DNA from: JAEUIE01 sp046350055
Lineage (GTDB): Bacteria > Planctomycetota > Planctomycetia > Gemmatales > HRBIN36
Assembly: GCA_046350055.1 (NCBI GenBank)
Contig: JAXMBC010000001.1
Location: 1,922,001 to 1,986,000, forward strand
Reading direction: 5' to 3'
DNA length: 64,000 nt
Part shown: piece by piece, positions 9,189-18,219 of the stretch
How positions within the stretch are numbered: the stretch's first letter is position 1
How the letters are laid out: the number at the start of each line of letters is the position of its first letter
Program-made: the position numbers and the translations under genes
Notes under the pieces: model-generated
Databases searched by the model: none
Seen by the model: the letters and a program-made list of their open reading frames with translations, nothing else
Told to the model about the DNA's origin: nothing

Positions 9189-10811
9189 TTACTGGCCACC
9201 TCGTGCCTGGGAGAAGTGGTAGCCTTTGCCGAGGTCCGTCAGGTCTCGCCAGTGGAGGATGCGTGGCCTGCCATTGTTGGTATCCACGACCACTTCGAGG
9301 CGAACCTGGGGGCCGCGCATTTCATAGTAGCCCACCACCTGAAAGCGGTAGACCTGGGAATAGGTGGTGATGTAATTGGCGAACTGGGTGAAGATCGTCG
9401 CATCCATTTCCGCTTCAGTGATCAGCCAGGCTGGTGTTTTGTAATAGGGGATGAGGGAGCTATCCATGTCTGGCGTCGGCCTGCTTTGCAGGATCTTCTC
9501 CTGGATGGTCTCCGTAATACCCAGGGAAGTGAGTACGCCGGCAGGGCAGGTGTTGATGTTGATACGTGCTGGGATCTCGTACTCTGCATCGAGTGTGCAT
9601 TTATCGAAGAAGGTGGTCAGGTTGGTTCGCAGTTTCTCTTTGTTGCTGGTCTGGAAGGGGCTGTTGATCTGGATGCGAGGCGCGTTCGGCGTTGCAGCTG
9701 GACGAAAACCAATTACCATGTTCACAAAACTGGCAAGACTTCTGATTTGCGTTGCGGCACCTGATGTTTGAAACGTCCTGGCGCTCTTCACCTTGTTGAA
9801 GTCGAAAGTAAACTTACCCTCACTGTAACTGACGCCATCTATGTAGCGCGCCTGGCTCAAAGCCTGTGCGACCGTTAACGGATTAGTATTAGGGAGTTGC
9901 TCTATGGTGCTGACTCTGGAATAGATAATATAACCGGAGATTTCCTCACCCACCGCAGCGTCAAGTTGAGTCTTCAGGGTGGCCAGGTCAGTGTTGTTGA
10001 TGTTGATGCGCTGCTGCCCGGTGGAATCCACATTCAGTTCGCGGCTATAGACCGTGAAGTACTGCTGCATGCCCAGGTCTACCTGACCTGTGCCATCGTC
10101 TTCATCTGCATCGAGTTTGCCGTTGCGGTTTTTGTCGTTGCCATAGAGCTGTTTGGGTGTCCAGCCTTTGACCAGCAGCAGTTCATCGGTCGAATCGTAG
10201 GGGCCGCCCTTGGACTGATAGCCGAGGTCGGAATAGTAACTGGATTCGGAAGAATCGGTGGTGCCGCCATCCTCGGTCCAGTTGATGACGGCCAGTGCCT
10301 GCTCTTCGCTGATGGCAGGGATCGCCTTGATGATGGTTTCAAACTTGGTCTTATTGCTGGGATCCTTCTTGATGAGTTGCCGCATGGCATTGAGGTTGAT
10401 CTTGCCGTTCTCATCTTCCACACCGAAACGAAAACCGGTCGTATTGCTGGTATCGGTGGGGTCACGGGGACTGACGATGGTGAAGTAGCCTTTGACGCCG
10501 TTGGGTCCATTGATCGGTCGAAAATGGAAGGAGTCCGCATTGTCGTAGATGGACCCGAGCCAGGGGCGAAAGGAATCGGGTGAGTCGCTGAGGCTCAGCG
10601 TTTGCGGGAAGGCGAGGGCAAAGGCGGCGTAGTGCACCCCCGAATCCGCCAGGTGACGTGACTGGGCCAGCCGGCCACTGACGATGGAGGCGTTGTTTTC
10701 CGCCAGCATCAGGTTCAGATACTGGTAGCCAATGAGGAGCAGCACCACGATCACGATCATGACCGTAATCAGCACTGCACCGCGTCGTGGCTGTTCAGGT
10801 CGCTGGATCAT
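9189..10811 (-). CDS. gspK: Type II secretion minor pseudopilin GspK
   Basis: GspK forms the tip of the pseudopilus. The protein begins MIQRPEQPRRG, with the prepilin peptidase cleavage expected after Gly11, then a hydrophobic helix 'AVLITVMIVIVVLLLIGY'. As usual for GspK the position-5 glutamate of other pseudopilins is absent. The mature part is large (about 530 residues) and includes helix-hairpin-helix-like SAM repeats such as 'GKINLNAM' and 'ININTCPAGVLTSLGI', typical of the family. The frame extends further upstream, but the ATG at 10811 is chosen because it overlaps the gspJ stop by 4 nt and gives a normal prepilin leader. Confidence 0.88.
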   Translation of the reverse strand: MIQRPEQPRRGAVLITVMIVIVVLLLIGYQYLNLMLAENNASIVSGRLAQSRHLADSGVHYAAFALAFPQTLSLSDSPDSFRPWLGSIYDNADSFHFRPINGPNGVKGYFTIVSPRDPTDTSNTTGFRFGVEDENGKINLNAMRQLIKKDPSNKTKFETIIKAIPAISEEQALAVINWTEDGGTTDSSESSYYSDLGYQSKGGPYDSTDELLLVKGWTPKQLYGNDKNRNGKLDADEDDGTGQVDLGMQQYFTVYSRELNVDSTGQQRININNTDLATLKTQLDAAVGEEISGYIIYSRVSTIEQLPNTNPLTVAQALSQARYIDGVSYSEGKFTFDFNKVKSARTFQTSGAATQIRSLASFVNMVIGFRPAATPNAPRIQINSPFQTSNKEKLRTNLTTFFDKCTLDAEYEIPARININTCPAGVLTSLGITETIQEKILQSRPTPDMDSSLIPYYKTPAWLITEAEMDATIFTQFANYITTYSQVYRFQVVGYYEMRGPQVRLEVVVDTNNGRPRILHWRDLTDLGKGYHFSQARGGQ

Positions 10812-11557
10812 GGCATGGTTCCAGTGGTAGTGGTGGAAGGAGCCACGGGTGAACCGAAAGCCGGGATGGCAATCACGAGGCGGTGATTGATGGGCTGACT
10901 CTGGGGAGCGCCGGGTACTTGTGGCATCTGAAGGACGATCGTTACTTCGATCGCGGAGGGTGGCCCCTGGCTGGTGCCATCCCAAGTAGACTGCCAGGTC
11001 TGGTTAGCCGGGTCGTAATAACGGAACTGCATGCTCTGCACTTCGGAGGCGAGCACTTCCTGCTGCTGATTCGGGTCGGAGCCGCCACCCAGCACATTCA
11101 ATGATTCGCTTCGTGTCAGTCCTACCCCAGATTGACAGGTGTAGGTTATGATGCGCTGATCGGAATAGACGCTATTGGGCGTCTCCGCATCCATGCGGCT
11201 GTAGTGAGGTGTCTGGCTGACATACAGTGTCAGAGAGAGTTCATCCCCCTGAACACAGAAGTTGTACTGGGCAGGTTCGACAGTGCCTTCAGCTTGCGGT
11301 GTGGTTGACGCTGGCTGCACACTCGGTGCGGAGGACAGCAGAGAAATATTCTGGCGAATATCGGTCTGCAGACGGATAGCAGTGCCCCGGATCACCTGGA
11401 GCGACTGCACCGCTTCCTTGCCCACCCGGATCGACCGCATCATGATCTCCAGGGTCGAATAGACGGCAGCGAGCAGAATAGTGCCGAGCGCCAGAGCAGC
11501 GATCACTTCAACCAGGGTAAAGCCGGACCGATGTCCACGTTGTGTACGCTGCATCAT
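10808..11557 (-). CDS. gspJ: Type II secretion minor pseudopilin GspJ
   Basis: This 249-residue prepilin has a 12-residue basic leader and the cleavage motif G/FTLVEVIAA with glutamate at mature position 5, then a hydrophobic helix. The length and the position between gspI and gspK support GspJ. Its ATG overlaps the gspI stop by one base (TAATG), and GGAGG lies 6 nt upstream inside the gspI coding end. The C-terminus is Ser/Thr-rich and disordered. The assignment to J rather than another minor pseudopilin rests on gene order. Confidence 0.82.
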   Translation of the reverse strand: MMQRTQRGHRSGFTLVEVIAALALGTILLAAVYSTLEIMMRSIRVGKEAVQSLQVIRGTAIRLQTDIRQNISLLSSAPSVQPASTTPQAEGTVEPAQYNFCVQGDELSLTLYVSQTPHYSRMDAETPNSVYSDQRIITYTCQSGVGLTRSESLNVLGGGSDPNQQQEVLASEVQSMQFRYYDPANQTWQSTWDGTSQGPPSAIEVTIVLQMPQVPGAPQSQPINHRLVIAIPAFGSPVAPSTTTTGTMP

Positions 11558-12033
11558 TATCCACCTCCCGTCGTGGTAGACGTGGTGGGTGGCGGCGCTG
11601 GTTGACGCAACTGCGGATCAAGGATGATGCGAGACAGTGAGTACTCGATAGGCTCTGCCCCGGGAACGCTGAAGTTGATAGTGACCACAACAGAGTTCAG
11701 ACCGGTGATGGTTGTACCTGTGCTGCTATCCTGCACGCTGCTCCACGATTCCGGGCTGACGCTGACGTTGTAGCTCCAGCCTTCGACTTCTTCAGGAATG
11801 GTGCCGCCGCCACTGCTCAATGGCAGTGCTCCGGCAACCACTTCGTCCATCTTGGTTTCCGCCAGTAGTTGGGCTTTGGCCAGTCGGCGGGCCCGGGTGG
11901 CGGCCCGGGAGGCGTTGTCCACCATTTGCGTGAGAGCATAGGCGGTGAAGATGAAGATAGCGAGCGCAGCGAGCACCTCCAGCAGCGACATGCCGCTTCG
12001 CCGTTCACCAGGTTGTCGCCTCTTCAGATGCAT
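11557..12033 (-). CDS. gspI: Type II secretion minor pseudopilin GspI
   Basis: The 158-residue protein has a basic leader MHLKRRQPGERRSG followed by MSLLEVLAALAIF, a prepilin cleavage site and N-terminal helix with Glu5. 'AKAQLLAETKMDEV' downstream is characteristic of GspI. It starts one base after the gspH stop and ends overlapping gspJ, so it is a central part of the pseudopilin operon. A Thr/Pro/Gly-rich tail ends the protein. Confidence 0.85.
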   Translation of the reverse strand: MHLKRRQPGERRSGMSLLEVLAALAIFIFTAYALTQMVDNASRAATRARRLAKAQLLAETKMDEVVAGALPLSSGGGTIPEEVEGWSYNVSVSPESWSSVQDSSTGTTITGLNSVVVTINFSVPGAEPIEYSLSRIILDPQLRQPAPPPTTSTTTGGG

Positions 12034-12034
12034 G

Positions 12035-12610
12035 CTAGTTCTGCTGCAAGGGAGTCTGTTGGGACTGCGCGGTCAGTGCCCGCATAGTCAATTGTCGTCG
12101 TCGGGTACCCTGCTGCTCCATCAGGATGACATTCGACTGCTGATGTTCGCGACCATCGGCATCCAGCAGCCTGGCCCGGCCATCAGGCAGGAACAGCCAG
12201 GTTGATTCAGTGTTTTCTGGCGAGAGGTTCACCAGATCGCCTGCACTTTGGAAGAGGATGCCATCCGGTAGTTGCTTCTCGATAACGGTGCCTTGCGGTT
12301 CCTCCGGGTCGCCTGTCGGCGGAGCGTTGACGCTGCTGGAGGAATTCGTCCAGTAGTCCAACTCGTTGGGGGCAATGCGATACGAACGGCCACTGTTCTC
12401 AATGGCAAAGCGATAGGGTCGGCCATCATCCATCGCCAGGGTGCGGGCCTTAATCCAGTCGGTTCGCAAGTCGTCGATCGCTTCCTGCAGTTTCTGGGCT
12501 TTCCACCAGCCAGCAGCCATAGGTAAAGCAACGCCAGCCGTGATGGCGATGAGTGCCACCACGGCTAAGAGTTCTACCAGGGTGAATCCGGACCTATGGC
12601 TTCTGCGCAT
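12035..12610 (-). CDS. gspH: Type II secretion minor pseudopilin GspH
   Basis: The product (191 residues from the chosen start) has the prepilin signature MRRSHRSG/FTLVELLAVV and a GspH-like region 'LRTDWIKARTLAMDDGRPY'. An in-frame ATG exists further upstream at 12652, but the ATG at 12610 gives the short basic leader normal for pseudopilins. That start lies 17 nt inside the end of gspG in another frame. No strong ribosome site is visible, so coupling to gspG translation is likely. It belongs between the major pseudopilin and GspI. Confidence 0.82.
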   Translation of the reverse strand: MRRSHRSGFTLVELLAVVALIAITAGVALPMAAGWWKAQKLQEAIDDLRTDWIKARTLAMDDGRPYRFAIENSGRSYRIAPNELDYWTNSSSSVNAPPTGDPEEPQGTVIEKQLPDGILFQSAGDLVNLSPENTESTWLFLPDGRARLLDADGREHQQSNVILMEQQGTRRRQLTMRALTAQSQQTPLQQN

Positions 12611-13025
12611 CGGAGCGAATCTGCATATTGTTAGGACCTGTGCAGTGAACAACAGGCATGTTGACTCCAGTAGGACCAGGTATCAACTCGAAGAAATATT
12701 GGCCTCCCCAGGGATCAAGCGGGAGCGTTTGCAGCATGCCGTCCAGCACGAGGAAATCCAGTCCGCCACTGGCAGCAGGATAGCCATCGGTGGATGGGTA
12801 TTCGTCCTGATGGTTGGCGGCAAAAGTCGAGATCATGTTCGCAAACCTCTTGGTTTCGGAATGCGCGAGTTTGATCTTGTTGTCGCCAATGAGCTTGATG
12901 TACATCGGAACTGCCACACCTGCGAGGATGGCGAGGATTGCGACAACAGCAAGCAGTTCGGCGAGGGTAAAGCCCGCACGTACCGTGTGCACTGCGGTCC
13001 GGGTTGGTAGTCTGCGAAGTAACAT
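12594..13025 (-). CDS. gspG: Type II secretion major pseudopilin GspG
   Basis: GspG polymerises into the pseudopilus that pushes substrates through the secretin. The 143-residue protein has the cleavage motif G/FTLAELLAVVAILAILAG with Glu5. Its family-typical C-terminal region contains 'PLDPWGGQYFF', the conserved DPWG-x-PY-like segment of GspG. AGGAG is 7 nt before the ATG. It is 29 nt after gspF and overlaps gspH. Confidence 0.9.
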   Translation of the reverse strand: MLLRRLPTRTAVHTVRAGFTLAELLAVVAILAILAGVAVPMYIKLIGDNKIKLAHSETKRFANMISTFAANHQDEYPSTDGYPAASGGLDFLVLDGMLQTLPLDPWGGQYFFELIPGPTGVNMPVVHCTGPNNMQIRSDAQKP

Positions 13026-13054
13026 GGTTCATCTCCTGGCGTTCTTAAGTTGAA

Positions 13055-14257
13055 TTATCCAATGAGGCTGTTAGCCTGCATGAATGGCATGAGCAGGGCC
13101 AGCACCACCAGCAGTGTGAGACCGGCCATCAGCAGCAGCATGACAGGTTCCAGCAAGCGTACCAGCAGGTCCAGCTGACGGGTCGTGCGGCGTTCGGTGC
13201 TGTCAGCTACATTCACCAGCACCTTTTCCAGAGTGTTGGATTCTTCGCCGACGCTGATCATTTCGATGACGTCGCGGGGAAACTGTTTGCTGGCGGCCAG
13301 GGGACCAGCCAGGCTCTTACCGCCTGTCACGTGTTCCGCAGCCTTGTCAATTGAGTCAGTGAGGATCTTGTTACCTGTCGAATCCTTGGCGATACGCAAG
13401 GCGGTCAGCAGCGGAATACCGTTCTTCAGCATCGTGCCCAGGATGCGGCAGAAACGGGAGATGGCCAGGTTGCGAATCACGTTGCCTGCCACCGGGAGTT
13501 TCAACATGAAACCGTCGAACTGCCGGCGGCCCTGTTCGCTGTTCTTCCACCCGCGATAGAGATAATAGAGCACTCCCAGCCCCAGGCCGATCCACAGCCA
13601 ATAGTGCTGCAGGAAGTGGCTGAGACTGAGCAGCCCCACCGTGAGTGTCGGCAATTCTTCCTTCTTGTTGCCGAACATGGTTTCAAAGCGTGGCACCAGG
13701 AAGATAACCAGGCCCAGCACAATCAGGGTACCGATGATGCTGAGGAAGACGGGGTAGGCCAGCGCACCTACTACTTTTGATCGGAGTTCTTCCTGGTGTT
13801 CCGTGAATTCAGCAACCCGGGCGAGCACATCTTCCAGGAAGCCACCTTCCTGGCCTGCTCGTACCATCGAGATGGTCAGTTCGTTGAAGGCTTTCGGGTG
13901 TTTGGCCATGGCATCGGCCAGGCTGGTACCATCGCTGATCTGAGCCCGGACATCCTGCAGCACGGCAGAAAGAGCCGGTACAGTTGCCTGACGTTCGATA
14001 ATTTCGAGGCTGCGCAGCAGGGGCACGCCGGAGTGGAGTAGATCCGAAAGCTGGGAGTAGACCGTGCAGAGCAAACGAGGCTTGATTTTGCCCCCGGAGA
14101 ACGCCGCCGTCATTTTCTTCTTGGCCGGCGCTATGGTGATAGGAAAGAGGCCCTTCTGATCGAGCATGACCATGACTTCACGTTCGCTCGTCGCTGTGAG
14201 CGTGCCATTGGCTGCCTGGCCATTGGGCATTCGAGCTGTGTAGGTGAAATCGGGCAT
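13055..14257 (-). CDS. gspF: Type II secretion inner-membrane platform protein GspF
   Basis: This is a 400-residue polytopic protein with two repeated GspF domains, each followed by a hydrophobic hairpin (about 165-225 and 365-400). The family signatures 'LLRSLEIIERQ', 'GTSLADAMAKHP', 'GGKSLAGPLAAS' and 'ISVGEESNTLEKVL' are visible. GspF anchors the assembly platform and couples it to the GspE ATPase. It lies 135 nt after gspE, with CCTAAGT-type repeats in the gap. Confidence 0.92.
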   Translation of the reverse strand: MPDFTYTARMPNGQAANGTLTATSEREVMVMLDQKGLFPITIAPAKKKMTAAFSGGKIKPRLLCTVYSQLSDLLHSGVPLLRSLEIIERQATVPALSAVLQDVRAQISDGTSLADAMAKHPKAFNELTISMVRAGQEGGFLEDVLARVAEFTEHQEELRSKVVGALAYPVFLSIIGTLIVLGLVIFLVPRFETMFGNKKEELPTLTVGLLSLSHFLQHYWLWIGLGLGVLYYLYRGWKNSEQGRRQFDGFMLKLPVAGNVIRNLAISRFCRILGTMLKNGIPLLTALRIAKDSTGNKILTDSIDKAAEHVTGGKSLAGPLAASKQFPRDVIEMISVGEESNTLEKVLVNVADSTERRTTRQLDLLVRLLEPVMLLLMAGLTLLVVLALLMPFMQANSLIG

Positions 14258-14264
14258 GGTTCTT

Positions 14265-14397
14265 CAGTCCTAAGTGCAGAGTCCTAAGTAATGCGGTTTC
14301 CTCTGGTATTCTATTCTCCGGGCTCGTTGAGCAGGTCCTGTACCATGTTGCTGATCCTGTTTTCTCAGGGCTCAGCATTCGGCACACAGGACTTAAG
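14265..14397. repeat. CCTAAGT-type inverted repeat between gspE and gspF
   Basis: Two AGTCCTAAGT units stand at 14265-14290, and a complementary ACAGGACTTAAG unit is at 14386-14397, reaching into the last bases of gspE. The same motif family forms a much longer palindrome at 37465-37537. The copy here is partial and loosely paired, and may separate gspE and gspF messages. Confidence 0.5.
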
Positions 14398-16093
14398 AAA
14401 AGTCTCCAATGGTCGCAGTAACCACTTCATCCACCGTGGTGATTCCGCTGAGGACCTTGCGATAGCCATCCTGGCGGAGGGTGATCATGCCCTTGTCGAG
14501 GGCCTTACGGCGGATGATGGTGGAACTGATTCGCTGCGAACACATATCGCGCAGTTCATCGTCTGTTACCATCAGTTCGTAGATACCGACTCGTCCTTTG
14601 TACCCGGTACCGCGGCAGGCCTTGCAGCCGGCGCCTTTGAAGAGCGTGGGCTTGCCGCCACCCTTGGGCTTGGGGAAATCGCTGGGGAGGACGTGTTCTT
14701 CGGCATGCACATCCTCCACCTTGCATTCCTTGCAGATGGTGCGTACCAGTCGCTGGGCCATCACGCCTTCCACCGTCGAGCCGACGAGGTAAGGCTCCAC
14801 ACCCATATCGATCATACGGGTGAAGGCTCCAGGAGCATCATTCGTGTGCAACGTGCTAAAGACAAGGTGTCCGGTCAGCGATGCCTGGATGGCTGACTCC
14901 GCTGTTTCCATATCGCGCATTTCACCGATCAGCACCACATCCGGGTCATGTCGCAGGATGCTTCGCAGGGCTGCTGCGAAGGATAATCCAATCTTGTGAT
15001 GCACCTGAATCTGGCTGATGCCTTCCATCTGGTATTCGACTGGATCTTCGACGGTGATGATCTTGAGAGTTTCGTCCTTGATCTCGTTGAGCGCGGAGTA
15101 GAGGGTGGTCGACTTGCCGGAGCCCGTAGGGCCGGTGACCAGCACGATGCCGTGGGGCTTGTCGATCAGCTCCTTGAACAGCTTGTAGGTGTCAGGCATC
15201 ATACCGACGTTCGCGAGGTTGAAGACCATGCGTCCCTTGTCGAGGATACGCATGACGATGCCTTCACCATGGCTCATCGGGATGATCGAAACACGCACAT
15301 CGATCTCGCGGCCCTGGACACGCATCTTGATGCGACCATCCTGAGGCAGACGCTTTTCAGCAATGTTCAGACGAGACATGATCTTGATGCGGCTGACGAT
15401 CGCCAGAGAGAAGCGGGCGATTTCGGGAGGAAGCATCTGTGTCTGCAGACGACCATCGATACGGTAGCGGATACGCAGCGTGTTTTCGGAAGGCTCAATG
15501 TGAACGTCGCTTGCCATTTCGCTGATGGCTTCGATCAGGATTTCATTCACCAGCTTCACGACCGAAGCTTCCTGGGCCATCTTGGCCAGTTCGCTGTCAT
15601 CGGTCTCGAGTTCTTCGAGGAGTTCGAGATCCTCTTTACGTTCAGCAACCAGGGCGTTGACGGTTTCGCCGCCCACGCCGAAATGTGTCTTAATGAGCCG
15701 GGCAATGGCCTGGGGGCTGGCGAGCACCGGGCGGATGCGCAAGCCGGTGAGCATTTGCAGCTCATCCAGCGAGTAGACATCCTGCGGGTCGCCCGTGGCG
15801 ACGGTAAGCGAGCCATTCTCCCGCTTGAGCGGCATCAGGTTCCGCTTGTGTACCAGGCGGCTCGGCATCGATTCGATGGCGTCTTTCTCGACGTGAGCGT
15901 TTTCGAGTTCGACGACGGGCATGCCAAAGTCATCTGACAGCAATGCCAGGACATCGCTTTCCTTGGCGAGGCCACGTTCGAGGAGGATCTGGTATTCGGG
16001 CTTATCAGGGAACGAAGACTGCGCCTCCTGCAGCCGCTGTAAGCCACTCAGGTCGATCTTGCCTAACTGATGTAACCGTTCAGCAAAACGCAT
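14393..16093 (-). CDS. gspE: Type II secretion ATPase GspE
   Basis: The 566-residue protein carries an N-terminal MshEN-like domain (about 1-150) and a secretion ATPase core with Walker A GPTGSGKSTT, an Asp box and Walker B 'DVVLIGEMRD'. The His box is 'FSTLHTNDAPGA'. A CxxC...CxxC zinc finger follows ('CKEC' and 'CKACRGTGYKGR'), as in GspE and PilB. It powers pseudopilus assembly from the cytoplasmic side. It is the first gene of the cluster and is preceded by 179 nt without a gene, so the main operon promoter should be there. PilB of type IV pili is the alternative, but the GspG-K set argues for type II secretion. Confidence 0.93.
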   Translation of the reverse strand: MRFAERLHQLGKIDLSGLQRLQEAQSSFPDKPEYQILLERGLAKESDVLALLSDDFGMPVVELENAHVEKDAIESMPSRLVHKRNLMPLKRENGSLTVATGDPQDVYSLDELQMLTGLRIRPVLASPQAIARLIKTHFGVGGETVNALVAERKEDLELLEELETDDSELAKMAQEASVVKLVNEILIEAISEMASDVHIEPSENTLRIRYRIDGRLQTQMLPPEIARFSLAIVSRIKIMSRLNIAEKRLPQDGRIKMRVQGREIDVRVSIIPMSHGEGIVMRILDKGRMVFNLANVGMMPDTYKLFKELIDKPHGIVLVTGPTGSGKSTTLYSALNEIKDETLKIITVEDPVEYQMEGISQIQVHHKIGLSFAAALRSILRHDPDVVLIGEMRDMETAESAIQASLTGHLVFSTLHTNDAPGAFTRMIDMGVEPYLVGSTVEGVMAQRLVRTICKECKVEDVHAEEHVLPSDFPKPKGGGKPTLFKGAGCKACRGTGYKGRVGIYELMVTDDELRDMCSQRISSTIIRRKALDKGMITLRQDGYRKVLSGITTVDEVVTATIGDFS

Positions 16094-16272
16094 AATGTGT
16101 ATCCTGCGAGAGTGGCTACCAGATTATGACACATCCAGGTCACCGCTGCTACGCACTTCCAGGGTATCTAACCCTTCTCATAATTAAAGGTAACGTGTTG
16201 CGGCGCAAGGATCAACGACGACAAGCGGTTAAACTTTTCTCATGAGGAAGAATTTAGGATCCTGCGTAGAGG

Positions 16273-16593
16273 TTAGGCTATGGCAAACAACTCTTTCATG
16301 TAATCCCTGCGACCATCAACAACATGATAGACAGTAATTCCGTTCTCCTGAGGCATATAAAAGATGATGTAGTTCTTAAATGACTTGACCTTACAGAATC
16401 GCATAGTCGCATACGATGTATCTTCGAACTGAGGAAATAGAGAGCCACCAAGCGGTACCCGACTCAGCCATTGGTAAGTTAGCCAGACTGACTGATAAAA
16501 CTTCAGCGCGGTTCTTGGTCGTAAGCTGTAAAGCTTCTCGACAATGTCATCCAAATCAGCAATGGCACTTGGTTTTACTTCAATTCTTGGCAT
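16273..16593 (-). CDS. ParE/RelE-family toxin
   Basis: This 106-residue protein matches the ParE/RelE toxin pattern: an N-terminal beta strand ('RIEVKPSAIADLDDIVEKL'), a helical hairpin, and the C-terminal 'NYIIFYMPQENGITVYHVVDGRRD' strands ending in a basic patch. Such toxins target gyrase (ParE) or ribosome-bound mRNA (RelE); the sequence alone does not decide. Its start overlaps the antitoxin gene by 14 nt, the usual antitoxin-first arrangement. Confidence 0.8.
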   Translation of the reverse strand: MPRIEVKPSAIADLDDIVEKLYSLRPRTALKFYQSVWLTYQWLSRVPLGGSLFPQFEDTSYATMRFCKVKSFKNYIIFYMPQENGITVYHVVDGRRDYMKELFAIA

Positions 16594-16855
16594 GCGTCAG
16601 CTTCTTCGCCCTGGCCTTCAGCTTCGCAAAGAGTTTTTTGCCATGTGCCTTCCAAGAGTCCTCATTGACTTCGATAGCAGGACCACTTTGATCTGCTTCT
16701 GCAAAGATAGCCGACAGCTTTTGAACAGCCTGTCGTCTTTTTTCTTCCACGATCAAGCGACGCATATAACTGGTCGCGTCTGGCAAGCCTTGTTGCTTCG
16801 CTTGCTGGCTGACCCAGGAGTGCAGTTCTCTGGGAAGTTTAATGGAATGGTTCAT
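16580..16855 (-). CDS. Antitoxin of ParE-family pair
   Basis: The 91-residue protein begins MNHSIKLPRELHSWVSQQ, compatible with a short beta strand and helix of a ribbon-helix-helix DNA-binding domain. It continues with an acidic and then a basic helical tail that would wrap the toxin. An upstream in-frame ATG at 16891 lies inside the terminator hairpin, so the ATG at 16855 is preferred. It overlaps the toxin gene by 14 nt. Only 15 nt separate it from the upstream terminator, leaving little room for a separate promoter. Confidence 0.72.
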   Translation of the reverse strand: MNHSIKLPRELHSWVSQQAKQQGLPDATSYMRRLIVEEKRRQAVQKLSAIFAEADQSGPAIEVNEDSWKAHGKKLFAKLKARAKKLTHAKN

Positions 16856-16870
16856 GCCGTCATTGTAACA

Positions 16871-16901
16871 CAAAAAAACCTCACCCTGCAAGGGTGAGGT
16901 T
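16871..16901 (-). terminator. Rho-independent terminator of the YTV-type gene
   Basis: A perfect 11-bp stem (AACCTCACCCT paired with AGGGTGAGGTT) with a 3-nt loop spans 16877-16901. On the minus strand it is followed by a run of seven Ts (16872-16878, partly within the stem base). It lies 22 nt past the stop of the cysteine-rich protein gene. Confidence 0.85.
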
Positions 16902-16922
16902 TGGGTTGAACAGAACCACTAC

Positions 16923-17819
16923 TTACTTGGCAGCTGGCATGGCAGCAGCGGGAGCAGCAGGAGTCAGGGTAGCAGGAGCGCTACCGCAGGAGCTGCATGC
17001 TGGAGCATGGTCGCAACCGCAGTTACGGCTGAAGAGACCACGGAAGCCGCTCTTGTGGCAACCCGTGTCGCACACGGGGACGCACACGCGAACCTTCTTG
17101 CACACAGTGTAGGTTTCGCAGTAGGGGACCTTCTTGCAGACGGTCACAGGAACGTGCTTGACCACTTCCTGCTTCTCGTAGCGAACGGTCTTGACTTCCT
17201 TCTTCTCGATCACTTCCTTGGCTACCTGCTTGGCAACCTTGACCTTCTCTACAACTTCCTTGGACTTCCACACCTTGGCGGTGTAGGTACGGCCAGGGAC
17301 AGTTTCCTGAATCGTGGTGTATTCAGGGAACAGGCCACGCAGACGGCTGCCGAAGCTCTTGCAGGCACAAGGATCGTTGCAGGCGTTAGCGCAGGGATCG
17401 CAGTCAGGCTTGCAGACGCGAACGCGTTTGCAAACAGTCTTGCAGGGTTCCTGGCGCTGTTCGCATACCCATTCACCCTTGCAAACCTTGACTTCCTTCT
17501 CTTCCCAAACGGTTTCGCACACGATCTTCTTGCATTCGACCACTTTGGTTTCGTGGATCGGCTTGCAGACGATCTCGCGGCATTCCTTCATCACCGTTTC
17601 GGTGACGTTCTTGTAGCAGGTGCGAGTCTTCTGCTCGGTCACCGTTTGCCATTCGTGTTTGTAACGGACGCGGGGGGCGTGACAGGCATCTGCAGCCGGG
17701 GCACAAGCCACGACGGCAGAAGCGCCACAGCCGCCGCAGCCATCAGCCTTGGCTGTGGCAGTGGCGCCGAACACAGCGAGAATCGCTGCTACGGCAGAGG
17801 CTAGGAACTTGAGGCGCAT
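16923..17819 (-). CDS. Cysteine-rich secreted protein, planctomycete YTV type
   Basis: The 298-residue protein has a signal peptide (cleavage likely after ATAKADG or ATAKA) and about 35 cysteines in repeating patterns such as 'VCKKVPYCETYTVCKKVRVC' and 'KVVECKKIVCETV'. The YTV tripeptide in a Val/Lys/Cys context is the hallmark of the planctomycete YTV family, proposed to contribute to a proteinaceous, disulfide-rich envelope layer. The repeats alternate Cys/Val/Lys strands, and the ends are Gly/Ala/Pro-rich. AAGGAG lies 9 nt before the ATG. A strong terminator follows, so it appears to be a single-gene unit with probably high expression. Confidence 0.75.
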   Translation of the reverse strand: MRLKFLASAVAAILAVFGATATAKADGCGGCGASAVVACAPAADACHAPRVRYKHEWQTVTEQKTRTCYKNVTETVMKECREIVCKPIHETKVVECKKIVCETVWEEKEVKVCKGEWVCEQRQEPCKTVCKRVRVCKPDCDPCANACNDPCACKSFGSRLRGLFPEYTTIQETVPGRTYTAKVWKSKEVVEKVKVAKQVAKEVIEKKEVKTVRYEKQEVVKHVPVTVCKKVPYCETYTVCKKVRVCVPVCDTGCHKSGFRGLFSRNCGCDHAPACSSCGSAPATLTPAAPAAAMPAAK

Positions 17820-18219
17820 CTCTCGGCACTCCTTTGTGGAGACAAAATCGTCGGACTGGGGGACCCTGGCCTGGCCTGACTTCAGCCTGGCGGAACCTCC
17901 AACGTGTTCAAGCCAATCATGCGCGACGAGACTCTACACGCAACAGAACGAGTACATGAATCAGGTCGACTTTTCCTTTCGCCCCTGTTTCATCGCGCTT
18001 TTCCAGCGTGCATGGCGAAGGTGAACACTCCGTTACAGATTCTCAACGAGATCAACTATTTTCACGAATTCCATTCAAGTTACCTCATACTGCAGCCACC
18101 ACTTCCCTTCGCCTTCAAGCTGTAACAGTTGTAGTGGCAGGTTACCCGTCGTATTGAGGGCCTGTCTCACTTATAATGGCTGTTAGCATGCGACTTCGAA
18201 CGCTTACGGGACAAGCATC
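17820..18219. promoter_or_regulatory. Divergent intergenic region with TATAAT box
   Basis: These 400 nt separate the minus-strand YTV gene from the plus-strand WD40 gene and should hold both promoters. A perfect TATAAT is at 18172-18177, about 43 nt before the WD40 start. No good -35 box is at the standard distance: TTGAGG at 18154 is only 12 nt away. I saw no gene or repeat in the remainder, which has several short AT-rich stretches. Confidence 0.35.
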
